From Pomphorhynchus laevis (lineage: Eukaryota > Acanthocephala > Palaeacanthocephala > Echinorhynchida > Pomphorhynchidae), in contig WNNJ02000645.1 of assembly GCA_012934845.2 (NCBI GenBank), positions 1 through 64,000 on the forward strand: 64,000 bases of DNA, given 5' to 3'. Under the pieces are notes generated by a model, which did no database searches, was not told the DNA's origin, and saw only the letters and a program-made list of their open reading frames with translations. Positions 32,736 through 43,054 of the stretch are shown here, one piece after another; positions within the stretch are counted from its first letter, which is position 1, and every line of letters begins with the position of its first letter. Both the position numbers and the translations under genes were made by a program.

Positions 32736-33953
32736 ATGACCAAAAAATATAAGAAGGGCAGAATCAATAACTCATTATCTGACGACTGTTACACTCAGTT
32801 AGAAGTAGGCTGCGATGCGCCAAACTGTGATGTGTGGAGCATTGTCAAAGTCAAGAGTAAAGATCAGGCGATATATCACTTGCGATCATTCATGTGCGGC
32901 TTTTGCAGTGCTGTTATACGAAGGGCTACGAGGAGTGAGCAAAACAAACCTACCGATGATAATGATAATAACCAATGTACCAATTCATGTACAGACACCA
33001 CAAAACAAGCCGATCAACTAGAGATCTCCCCTCACGTCCAGAGTAAAACACAACATGATAATAGCCTTTCTGTGGCTTCAACGCCAACTCGAGTGTGGAA
33101 AAGGGGACATGAGAGGTCATATACGATTACTAAGATAGTTTCTGATGACGATTCGCACATCATTTCATCTACGCTAGAAAATTACTTGCCTCCTAAATCA
33201 GTAGTAAATGCCACAAGTTCCAACATTGAAGTTGAGCCTCAATGCCGGATGGGCGACAGTGTTTTACGGACTTCATTGAATTCAAAGCATGCTCTTATAA
33301 ATGTTGCACCATGTGATAAGCCAATTATCGACAACAATGACACCAGTGTCCAAGCAAATTCGTCGTCCAGCTTGTGCACGTCTTCAGACAACAGATCCCC
33401 AACCCATATAGCATCGAACTTTTCCCCTACAGAAAATAGTGAAGTTCGACATGCGAAGTCGGTTGAGATAACTCGGCATCATTATGACAGGTCATATAGC
33501 GTGTTATTCAGCGAACTTACTGAGTCCAATTCCGCAAACTCACAGGAACATATGGACCATGACGTGTCTATTTTGCGTAAGGTATTATCCCATCTATTGC
33601 ATGAAGGTGATGAAGAGTTAGCATCGTCTATACACGTGAAGAAGCTATTTCGGCTTGGTAAAAGAACACAGGAGAAACCAAGACTGTTGAAGGTGATATT
33701 GTCCTCTAGTGATCATGTGCGCATGTTGTTATCACGTGGATATCGTCTTAGGGGGTTGCCATTTCGTATCCTTCGTGACCTTTCGCCAGATGAGCGATTA
33801 CAATTACGAAAAGCAAACATCGAATTGAGACACCGGCTTTCTCAAGGTGAGGCTAATATATGCATACGGGATTTTCGGGTTGTCAAGTGGCGTCCTGTCG
33901 TACGTTGGAAACAGTTGGCTCCTTTAACTGTCGGGACCCCTGTTTCCATGTAA
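32736..33953 (+). CDS. CR1-like LINE ORF1 protein (intact)
   Basis: 405 codons without interruption. The N-terminal ~75 residues contain paired Cys (CDAPNC, then MCGFCSAV), resembling a PHD/zinc-binding finger. A long Ser/Thr/Asn-rich linker follows. The C-terminus has FRLGKRTQEKPRLLKVILSS and ILRDLSPDERLQLRKANIEL, the RRM-like region typical of CR1-type ORF1 proteins that chaperone element RNA. ORF2 starts 94 bp before its stop in a different frame. No frameshifts or stops, unlike almost every other element ORF in the window. Confidence 0.8.
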   Translation: MTKKYKKGRINNSLSDDCYTQLEVGCDAPNCDVWSIVKVKSKDQAIYHLRSFMCGFCSAVIRRATRSEQNKPTDDNDNNQCTNSCTDTTKQADQLEISPHVQSKTQHDNSLSVASTPTRVWKRGHERSYTITKIVSDDDSHIISSTLENYLPPKSVVNATSSNIEVEPQCRMGDSVLRTSLNSKHALINVAPCDKPIIDNNDTSVQANSSSSLCTSSDNRSPTHIASNFSPTENSEVRHAKSVEITRHHYDRSYSVLFSELTESNSANSQEHMDHDVSILRKVLSHLLHEGDEELASSIHVKKLFRLGKRTQEKPRLLKVILSSSDHVRMLLSRGYRLRGLPFRILRDLSPDERLQLRKANIELRHRLSQGEANICIRDFRVVKWRPVVRWKQLAPLTVGTPVSM

Positions 33954-36844
33954 ATTCAGAGAACACTGACCATTCCTTAGGGTATCTGATTGTATTTGAT
34001 AGACCGTGCCTTAGTAAAACCAAAAAGGATTCCAATGCAACTCGTTGCTATTTATCGGTAGGTTATTCAAATTTACGAAGTCTTCCTGCACAACTTGTAG
34101 AGCTTCGATACCATGTTGAGGTTAATGCGTATGATATATTCTGTGTTAGTGAGTCATGGCTACATGAACACATCTTGGATGCCACTGTAAATATTCCAGG
34201 TTATCGTCTACTTCGAGGGGACAGGAGGTCCAGTATGCGAGGGGGCGGTGTTGCAGTGTACGTTCGAGACCATTTGCTAATTTCTGGCATCGATCAAGTT
34301 TGTGATCCGCAAGGCTCGTTCGAGAGTATTACCTTTCATATTGGGTATGATCGTGTTGGTATCAGTCTCTGCGTTGTATATCGCTCACCTTCTATGATCA
34401 CTGATTGTAATCTTCTGAAGTCAGTATTGCGATCGATAAGTATCAGTTCTCATTTCCTTCTTCTAGGAGACTTCAACCTACCTAGATCAGATTGGCGGCA
34501 AACAATATTTGATGATGGCACCGTCGTAGAAAGAGAAATCTCCCACTTCCTCGCTGATGAACTCTTACTAGTACAACACATTCAAGAGCCCACACGATTT
34601 TCTTCCCATAATAATGATACTATACTTGACTTGGTTTTTTCCAAACGTCTTGAAGACATAGCTCGAGTGGATTATCTTCCACCGATAGGTAACTCTGACC
34701 ACTGCGTGCTATCACTACAGGTCACCCCAAACTTTAAATTCCGCCATTTTACGGCTCCCATCGTAAAACGGGTTTGGTCAAAAGTGCTTGATGAGCAAAT
34801 TTTATCTTTCTGTCAACGTCGTCCACTATCTTTAACAAATACTAAAGAAGTCTCACTAAAAGTGATTGGGGATTACCTTTTAGGTATTTCTGACGTGTTT
34901 GCACCAAAGCGTATCATCTCGCCAAATACTAAATATCCTGTTTGGTTCGATAAGGACCTGAGATTGATGTTGCGAGTACGAAATCGTCTTTGGAAGTTAT
35001 CTCGTTCGCTTCCGTATTACGCCAACATTTATAGGTATCTTAGGAACGTCTGTACTCGTATGAAAACGTTAAAACGTGATAAATTCGAATCTACAATCAT
35101 CAAGGAAGTTAATCGCAACCCCAAGCTATTTTGGTCATATGCTCGGCAAAACGGAACGCTCAACTCTGCAATCAAGCATGTGCACTATGAATGTGGCTTG
35201 GTTACAAATGAAACTGATATAGCTGAGACCTTCGCATCCTCGTTCTCTTTATCCACTTTACCACATTGCGATTCTCATATGATATGGTACGGGTGCTCTA
35301 TCCCTCCGCGTAATGAATCCCGGCCAATTTGCGTTACTGAAATTCAAGATTATCTCAATAATATTCGTCCTTTTAGCGCAGCTGGCCCCGATGACATCTC
35401 CCCATACCTGCTCAAAGCTTTATCGAGTTACCTGGCACCATTCCTGACTATTATCTTTGATAAAATTCTGGCCACTGGCAGTGTCCCAGAAGATTGGAAA
35501 ACTGCAACCGTTGTTCCTATTCCCAAAAAAAATTTTGCATCATCCTGTGGTGATTATAGGCCAATAAGCTTAACCTCTTCTCTGTGCAAAGTTCTCGAAC
35601 GCGCCATCAGCACTAGAGTCTACGATCATCTTGTCTCTCTTGGTATACTATCGTCCGCTCAACATGGTTTTCGTCACTCCCGTTCTTGTTTGACGAACTT
35701 GCTTACCGCGCGCGAAACTTGGACCCAGTCGTTAAGTTTTGGTAGCTCACTCGATATAATCTTTATTGATTTTTCGAAAGCCTTCGATCGCGTCCCTCAT
35801 GATGGGATGATTAGGTTGTTAGCACACTACGGAGTATCCTCCATGTTATGCAATTGGATTCGTGATTTTTTGGACGGGAGATCATTTCAGGTGAGGGTTG
35901 GCAATAGCATGTCTTCTACTAGGTTAGTTAAATCCGGAGTTCCGCAAGGTACAGTCCTTGGTCCCTTGCTTTTTATTATATTTCTCAATGATCTTCTGTT
36001 ACGCATAAACAGTCCCTGCCTGGTATTCGCAGACGATGTGAAAGTGTGGTGCGATAGCATCTCAGATCCTGATGGCCGGCATCTACAACATGATCTCCAG
36101 ACAATCTACGACTGGAGCAGTGCTACCGGTATGACCATAAATGTAGATAAGTGCGTTCATATGAAACTCGGCAAATGTAAATCTGATCATGAATTCTATT
36201 TAGGATGTTATAAGCTTCACAACATTTCTGTTCATAGAGACCTAGGGATTATTTTGAATAACGACCTTAAAACACGACCGAATACCGATTATATCTACGG
36301 TAAAGCCATGAAGGCCTTGTATTGTATTAAGAACACATTTAGTAAGCTGCATCCAAAATTATTTAAGCATCTCTACTGTGCGTTAGTCCGTCCGCATGTG
36401 GAATACTGCATCGCATCAACTTTTCCATCCACCAAGGCTGAGATGAAAAAGACCGAGTCGATTTTACGTAGAGGAACCAAACTTTGCATTACATCTCTTT
36501 ATTCTTACAATGAGCGCCTAGCTTGCTTAAAAATGCCTTCAACGGCCCAGAGGCTACTATATTTAGATCTTGTAGCGATGTGGCATTTGGTTCGTGGAAA
36601 AGAGGGGTTCCCATCCAATTCGATAAAATTGAGAAATTCGCGTCGCAGAGGTCACTCCCTTACGTTATTTAAATTCCCCCATGGCAAAATAAGGAGTGTG
36701 AGTAGGCTTTCCCACCGCGCATTGAATGTTTGGAATTCGCTGCCTGAAGACGTCGTCAATGCTACTAGCAATAGACACTTCAAGAAGATGCTGCTGAAGT
36801 GGATTGTGAACTCTAATTTGGATTCGTGGATGTATTTTAATTGA
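33860..36844 (+). CDS. CR1-like LINE ORF2: APE endonuclease + reverse transcriptase (intact)
   Basis: 994 open codons. The APE-type endonuclease begins near residue 64. It shows Asn in GYSNLRSL, Glu in CVSESWL, YRSPS, LLGDFNLP, TILDLVFS and the terminal IGNSDHCVLSL, so all expected catalytic blocks are present. RT blocks are WKTATVVPIPKK, GDYRPISLTSSLCKVLE, FIDFSKAFDRVPHD (motif A), KSGVPQGTVLGPLLF (motif B) and LVFADDVKVW (motif C at about residue 723, FADD rather than YADD). The C-terminus has the LNVWNSLPEDVV block seen in CR1/Jockey ORF2. It overlaps ORF1 by 94 bp in the -1 frame, so the true start may be an internal ATG or reinitiation. The 3' UTR is short and ends in TAATAATAAT (~36918). 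This copy looks competent by inspection. Confidence 0.85.
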   Translation: MHTGFSGCQVASCRTLETVGSFNCRDPCFHVNSENTDHSLGYLIVFDRPCLSKTKKDSNATRCYLSVGYSNLRSLPAQLVELRYHVEVNAYDIFCVSESWLHEHILDATVNIPGYRLLRGDRRSSMRGGGVAVYVRDHLLISGIDQVCDPQGSFESITFHIGYDRVGISLCVVYRSPSMITDCNLLKSVLRSISISSHFLLLGDFNLPRSDWRQTIFDDGTVVEREISHFLADELLLVQHIQEPTRFSSHNNDTILDLVFSKRLEDIARVDYLPPIGNSDHCVLSLQVTPNFKFRHFTAPIVKRVWSKVLDEQILSFCQRRPLSLTNTKEVSLKVIGDYLLGISDVFAPKRIISPNTKYPVWFDKDLRLMLRVRNRLWKLSRSLPYYANIYRYLRNVCTRMKTLKRDKFESTIIKEVNRNPKLFWSYARQNGTLNSAIKHVHYECGLVTNETDIAETFASSFSLSTLPHCDSHMIWYGCSIPPRNESRPICVTEIQDYLNNIRPFSAAGPDDISPYLLKALSSYLAPFLTIIFDKILATGSVPEDWKTATVVPIPKKNFASSCGDYRPISLTSSLCKVLERAISTRVYDHLVSLGILSSAQHGFRHSRSCLTNLLTARETWTQSLSFGSSLDIIFIDFSKAFDRVPHDGMIRLLAHYGVSSMLCNWIRDFLDGRSFQVRVGNSMSSTRLVKSGVPQGTVLGPLLFIIFLNDLLLRINSPCLVFADDVKVWCDSISDPDGRHLQHDLQTIYDWSSATGMTINVDKCVHMKLGKCKSDHEFYLGCYKLHNISVHRDLGIILNNDLKTRPNTDYIYGKAMKALYCIKNTFSKLHPKLFKHLYCALVRPHVEYCIASTFPSTKAEMKKTESILRRGTKLCITSLYSYNERLACLKMPSTAQRLLYLDLVAMWHLVRGKEGFPSNSIKLRNSRRRGHSLTLFKFPHGKIRSVSRLSHRALNVWNSLPEDVVNATSNRHFKKMLLKWIVNSNLDSWMYFN

Positions 36845-36917
36845 TATTTTAAAATGTAATTTGTGAACAGTTGAAACAGCCATTTGCGGCTAGTAACTTG
36901 TACACTATAATAATAAT

Positions 36918-37312
36918 GTAAACACAAAAGATGTGACAAACTGTTCAACGTAGACATCATTACCAATTGGAGAACCCAGGACTTTCATACCATTTTCGAC
37001 GATAGGAATATATATGTTGTTGAACTCTACTTGAAGTGATGAAGTTTCGTTTTCATTCGAATACACATTACATTTTGCGGGGTTGGTGTAGAAACCATAT
37101 TTCGGACCAAGTTCCAATAGATGCATAAACGCTGCCTTAACCTGACTCGGGGGTACAACCATGTTACCATCATCAGCATACCATAATTGATGGACGCCAG
37201 GAAAATTTTCTTTAAGCCGACGTAATATGGGTATAGTTGCGGCAGCAAACGCAGCCATCGAAAATACATCCCCCCTGTGTGAATCCATCTTACGACCATA
37301 TATATTCATTTC
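36918..37312 (-). pseudogene. RT fragment of an unplaced family (WYADDG motif)
   Basis: A minus-strand open frame of 134 codons. It contains MNIYGRKMDSHRGDVFSMAA (like the 'GVTQGDPLSM' motif B, degenerate), HQLWYADDGNMVVPPSQV (catalytic YADD), ELGPKYGFYTNPAKCNV and VLGSPIGNDVYV. The LWYADD...GP-x-YG-(F/Y)-x-x-NPxK layout differs from the LINE families here and resembles RTs found in cnidarian and other invertebrate genomes that I cannot name securely. Only the palm survives. Confidence 0.6.
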
Positions 37313-37574
37313 CTATAGTAATAATAATTCCTGTACTAATAATAATTTATTATTACTTCATATTATTTTAATGATGTTCATCAATTTACTAAAAAATTAA
37401 GAATCAATTTAATTATGATTTAAATCATTTAAGAATCAATTTGCTTCAGTTGTAAATGTCATCCTCGTACAAGCTGTAATAATATTTCCCTATTCGTCAT
37501 ATTTACGATTTAAACGCTTTTTGTTAATATGCAATGAACAATTGTATATAAAAAATAAAAATAAAGATAAATGA

Positions 37575-37810
37575 TAAATAATTATTAAAGATTTTATATA
37601 ATTTATATTTCTATCAAGTCAAAATCTAAAATTTAAAATAAAATTCAATTTTTATGAATTGACTAATAACAGACGTTGTATCAGAATAAGGATGAGAGGT
37701 CATCAGGAGGAACTGCTATGCTATCAGGTTTTGGCCCCTATTCATCAACCCAACATAGCAGTGGAGACAAATGCATGCTAATGACATATTTCCTCTGATG
37801 AAATATTGTT
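37575..37810 (+). repeat. Repeat A, copy 8 (forward, right end missing)
   Basis: Carries the leader, 'tatgaattgactaataacag', 'catcaggaggaactgctatg', 'atcaggttttggcccctatt', 'catagcagtggagacaaatg' and 'tatttcctctgatgaaatat'. The right-end inverted block is lost. A strong hairpin follows at 37836. Confidence 0.65.
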
Positions 37811-37835
37811 AAATTTATAAGAAATATTTTTTAAT

Positions 37836-37886
37836 TTCCAGGAACTATCAGGTAAAGTAAACTATACCTGATAGTTCCTAGAAAAT
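37836..37886. repeat. Hairpin of ~21-bp arms
   Basis: TTCCAGGAACTATCAGGTA pairs with TACCTGATAGTTCCTAGAA with minor mismatches around a ~10-base loop. Followed by 'aatacagatcaggatggata', which also occurs at 6421-6450, so this is part of a second dispersed repeat. A smaller perfect palindrome (ATTAGATAATAATAT and complement) lies near 37992-38022. Confidence 0.55.
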
Positions 37887-38399
37887 AAAAAAAATTAATA
37901 CAGATCAGGATGGATATATTTCTAATAAAAAATATTGATGAAATTATTGTCTAATGTAACTATTATCTAATATTATTTAATATTAAGTAACATTAGATAA
38001 TAATATCGAATTATTATCTAATGTAACTATTTGCTTAGGTGGGATATTTTCCTTTATTTACTAAATGATCTGCATTCCCAGCTTATAGCATCTATCGACG
38101 ACCCAACGAATATAAGAAACTAGAATGAGTAATAAAGTATGTCTCCCTTTTACCGAACATCGTTGCGTATCGTAGTGTATCGTAGTGTTGTTTCTCTACA
38201 AACACTATAAAAATGTTTTCGTTTGTCTCAGTTTGGCAATATTAAATTGATTATCGGTGATTTTAGTATGTAAACCATTGACTTTGTGTTAATATTCAAA
38301 CAAGGTTTTATTCAGTAAATCTAAAAACAAAGATAAATATAAAGTAGCATGTGTATGATCGTATCACATTCACCCTTCTCTGAGGTAATCTTTTAGCTT

Positions 38400-38722
38400 T
38401 ATACTATTTATATTTATATCAAGTTAAAATAAAAAATTAAAATTTAAAATAAAAGTCAATTTTTATGAATTGAATAATAAATAACAGACGATTTATTAGA
38501 ATAAGGATTAGAGATCATCAGGAGGAACTGCTATATTATCTGGTTTCGGTACCTATTTCTCGATCAAATAGAGCAGCGGGGTTAAATACATGCTAATGAC
38601 GTATTTCCTCTGATGAAATTTGATTATCTGATGTATCTTATTCTAATACAAAGCATATTACTTATTATCCATTCGTAAAAATATTTTCGCTTAATAGTTT
38701 AAATAAATTTTTAATAATATTT
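38400..38722 (+). repeat. Repeat A, copy 9 (near full length, forward)
   Basis: Complete order is leader, 'atgaattgaataataaataa', 'ttattagaataaggattaga', 'catcaggaggaactgctata', 'gagcagcggggttaaataca', 'cctctgatgaaatttgatta', 'tattctaatacaaagcatat' and 'aataatatttcgttgtt'. With copy 4 it defines the consensus. Confidence 0.7.
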
Positions 38723-39150
38723 CGTTGTTTTGCATATTGTAAAATTACTAGAAAACGAAAAAATCATCAAATTTGCTTGAAAGTTTGCGGAAAAATAATG
38801 TCATGTCAAGAATACCTAATTTCAGTATTTCTGAGAGAGGTTATATTACCGGGGAAACAAAGTTCACAGGTCAATAATAACTTGTCAGTAAACAAATTAG
38901 ATCAGATAACCGAGTATACGTATTTTAGAGATGAAAAATTTATGCATCATATTCGTCTACTTTTAAAATATTAAATTTGCGAATGATTTGTTCACAGCAT
39001 TATTATAAGTTGTACCATAAATGCTATCTAGTCGATCGGTTTAGCTTTAACTAATAATAAAGATTTTGTTAATAACTATACAACCACTAAAAAAGTTTTT
39101 TATAAAGAAAACATGCAAAACAAAAACAGTCAATAAGGTAAGACGGTCGC
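38723..39150. other. AT-rich stretch without gene
   Basis: One 65-codon ORF (38777-38974) with no recognisable feature. The string 'ttagatcagataaccgagta' near 38898 is the repeat A terminal motif. Confidence 0.4.
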
Positions 39151-39159
39151 TAATGATGT

Positions 39160-42100
39160 CCTCATTGTGTCACGGTCTCATGTCCACAGGGATCTGAGCC
39201 CTCCAGCCAATCCAACACGTCGCTTTCCTATTAAACCACTCAGGGTATCTTACCCCCTCCCCCCCCGAAGAATCCAATCGAGGCGGACTATGCTCGGTAA
39301 TCGCGAGATGAGGAGCTTGAGAAGCTTTAGTCATTGTTCTGGGGGACGTCCTCTTGACAAGAAGACTAATCCCGAGAAAGCCTAAGTACCCCAAAGGCGC
39401 ACTTGGGTGTTCCCATTAAATAACAGATGCTGATCCCGTTTCAGGGCCCACTAGCTTTCTTCATGATATGTTTGAGTCTATCTAGGTCAGCTTTCGCTGA
39501 CCAGTTCACCGTAATAGTGAACCCCAGGTATTTTACTCGACTTGTGAAGGCCAGGAGTGGTTGCGGCTGCAAAATGGAGGATAGTGAGAGAGTACTAATC
39601 TGTTAAGTTTCTTTTTGGCGGCAGGTAAACCACGAAAGACGACCACCTGCGATTTAGAGGAATTAAGAACAAGATTGGATATGGGTAGCTGGTCTTTTAA
39701 TCTTAAAAAACGGCTGATGTCAGAGACTACATATTTGCATCCGCGTCCAGAGAACAGGCCTCGGAATTATCAGCGTATATCACTAGATGTTGATTTCGTT
39801 GAATTTTTTTTGTAGAGTATAATGGAAGCAGCAATATACAAGATTAGAGATAGTGGGATCCTTGAGGCACACCCGTAATAGGGTAGAACTGACGCGCATC
39901 AGGGTCGTCTTCATAGAAAAATCGCTTGGTATACAACAATATTTCCACCCTGTTAACAATTCTCGCATGCAACCCAAGGTACCTGATAGAAGCGATAACA
40001 AAATGAATAGAAATGCGGTCAAATGCAGCAGAAAAAATCAAGAAAGACAGCTACAGCAAACTGATGACTGTTATCTTGACAAAACAGATGCACTTCACCT
40101 ATTGCTGAATAGACCGAGCGTTCTTTTACGTACCCGTGAAAACCTGGTGGGATTAAATTTCGTCTACATAGATGGTCGCGGATTTTACGCGCGAGCGCTT
40201 TTTCGTAAATGGAGACGAGGGAGTTTTGAATCGAAATAAGTTGAAGATCTTTAGGACATGAAATCGATTTCTTTTTGGGTAAAAACACACGTCGGCTAAT
40301 ATTTATGCCAGCAATATCAGACGGGGAGGCTAATAGCATTGTGATGGAAACCTCTTTTCTCTGACTGTCTGTCAAAAGCTGACAGATTCGAGTGGAGAGT
40401 AGTGCGTGGGATTTTGAGGTGCCCGGAAGTGGCCCCCAGGAGTTTAGGATATCTGTGACAGATAGATCCCCACTTCTAAAGTCACACCAAGGCGGGATTG
40501 GTTGGGGAGATTTAGTGGCTCCATAATTATGTAAGGATAGGGTCTCTTCTAAAACTTTGTCAAGGCCTATGCTACCAATCCAAACCAAGGCTCTATCCTT
40601 TCCGCAGACGAACTTTTACTTCTTAAATATCCTCCAGAAAGAAGACTGAGAATGTTTTAGACAAGAAATGCTCACCATACCCCTACTCAGCTGGAACCTA
40701 TATCTAGTTCTCCAGTATTCATTCGAGAGGACCTGTCTGGCGAAAACAGAGAGATTAGGGAGGTGTAGAATTTTAGCTAGGACCTTGTTTTGTTGGAGTG
40801 GGATTGTATATTCGATATTTATAGGTGGTCGATAGGAACGCGGTAACTTGCGAAGAGAGGTAGGAATTAAATTCGATCAAATTCTCATTTCCAATTCTGG
40901 GAAAGAGTTGACAGCTGCCTGAAAGAAGGCCACTCTAATAGGATCAAAGTGAAACCTCCTTCTAAGCAACGTATCTTCCTATATCCGCCATAAAATTGGG
41001 TCATGAGAGGTAATCTGTTGTTTACGCGACTGCTCAGTACAGATGGGTATCAACAACCACATCTTATGTAGCAGTAAGACGTCAAGGAAAGAATTAGTTG
41101 TTTAACAATGAAAGGTGGTCAAGGTGGTTTGTGAATAAGATAGTCGTTTCTGGTTCTGTGGTTTGCTGCATTAATCCAACGACCAGTTCTGTCGTTGAAG
41201 TCACCAAGTAACATGTCATAACCGCTACCCAATATACGATCCAGGAGGTCACGGTTCTTGTGAATTTCTCCTGCCCGATATAGATATTGGCTATGCTGAT
41301 GCGTTTACAATTCTTACTGAGTGATATAGCTGAACAAGACAGGGCTGGACAAGAAAAGTTTAGAGAGAGGGAAGATCTTGAGCAACTTTTCACTAGGGTT
41401 AACATACCTTGAGATGAAGATGAGTGAGGGTGTTATATACGGAGTATAGTGGGTGTAGATGTGCTTAGGGATTAATCGAGTAATGTCCCGGGGAGTCCTG
41501 AATTCCAATGAAGGATATACAGTGAAAAAGGATCTTGAGTACTTTGCATTGTGTTAAGTTTGCTCGAGTGGGATGCCTCCTCCTAGTCGGAACTGGAGGT
41601 GGGAAGGTTTCCATTCCCACACCCAGCTGGACTAGGTTGAGACACTTGCCACGACCAATATCTTCATTTCCCATGTCGGCTGCCGCGTCTGCCAGTCTCT
41701 AAAGGTTTGATTGCTGTTTGGATATCTTAAACGAAAGCACTGTCTTGAAAGAAGGCAATTGTTTCTTGGAGGAGGATGTGGATCTTCTTTTAGAATCAAT
41801 ATTAGGAAGATTTGATTTAGCTCTATTTTTGGAAGGCATGGCAACCGGAAGAGAGGCTATTGTCGAGGGTGTATTTGTCGTCAGATCGGCAATCAGCGCT
41901 TGGATTGATCGTACTGTTTGTTCTTGAAGCGATTTATAGAAACCAAACATCTCTTCCATATTAATTCCTGTTGAGCAACACTCCGTATTTGTCCTAGTGG
42001 GGGAAGATTGTATGTTCTTCTTAATTGCATGTCTGCTCACGTAATCTTTGAAAACTGAGCATTTTTTTTGACTAAGAAGGGTGTTTAAGTATGCAGTTAA

Positions 42101-42830
42101 TACATATGGGATCAAGCTCACTGTGCGTCATGGTCTACATCATCTGATCCACAGACACCACAAGTCCTTTTTCTTTCACAGGTTGAGCTCCAGTGTCCCC
42201 ACGTGACAGGTATAACAGTATGGAAACGTGAGATTGTCACTGTGAAATTTAGGTTGCTTTAGGTTGCAACCCATAAACGGATTGAATGCAGAGTTCTTTA
42301 GGATACAAGCATTGTCCTCCTCAGTGTTCGCAAATGCAATGGGGAGATTTTGATCTTCTCTATTTTTTATAAAACGAATATTTTGTAGAGAATAACGTTT
42401 TTTCAGTTCTTCTAAATCATATTTTTCTAGATCGGGAAGTATATTTGTTATCTTTACACATGCCATAATTGGTTTTGATACCAGTGTTCTTTTGTTGGAA
42501 CAATTTTCTTTAAAGAATTTAGTGTAGGAGGTTGCTATGTCAGAAGAAATAAAAGAAATTCTATAGTAATTATGCATTACTTTGGCGGAATTAATAATGA
42601 TTCTGTGAGGTTGTAAGCTTATAAATTTCCTCAGGAATTCATTAAAATAGTGATTTTTTTGTATTGGAATAAAAGGAGTAACGTTCACAAGGTTAACTAG
42701 TTTTTTTATAGGAGGAAGCTCCTCCATTTCCCGATTAAGAGCAGTTAAGTCACTAACCATTATTCCAGGAGATCCAGTTGTAATCGTTGATTTGAGTGCT
42801 TTTTTCGTAGTCATTTGAAGCTCCGAAACG
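39160..42830 (-). mobile_element. Family-1 (I/Jockey-like) LINE copy M2, decayed, near full length
   Basis: Minus-strand order is ORF1 N-terminus (42814-42176), ORF1 C-terminus (42121-41632), endonuclease (41508-41094), RT (40588-39844) and RT C-terminus (39394-39170). Recognised blocks include MTCYLVTSTTELVVGLMQQT in an out-of-frame shadow, FLPKKKSISCPKDLQLISIQ and AGINISRRVFLP. Numerous frameshifts. Its head faces the head of copy P1 across ~60-150 bp. Confidence 0.8.
42176..42814 (-). pseudogene. Family-1 LINE M2 ORF1 N-terminal half
   Basis: 212 open codons. The family pattern is EELPPIKKLVNLVNVTPFIP, then NEFLRKFISLQPHRIIINSA, ISFISSDIATSY, and ending in the beginning of the first zinc knuckle (LTFPYCYTCHVGTLELNL, frame broken). 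Copies M4, P1 and P2 give matching sequences, so this is the conserved N-terminal domain of the family's RNA-binding ORF1 protein. Confidence 0.65.
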
Positions 42831-43054
42831 TTCGTTGCACAGTATTTTTTGTAAGTGAAATACTGTAATGTTGTGTGTTTAAGTTGTTAAAAATTTTTGT
42901 TGCAAAAAAAATGTACGATTGTTGCGCTTGCGGAGGATCAAAAACTTCCAAAATTTGTTCAAATTCAAAGGAATTTTCGTCTGTTCCGGGTGGAATTTAG
43001 TCTGTTCCTGGTGGTAAGTTCTCAACACTGGTGGAGCTCAAGGTAAGAGATTTC

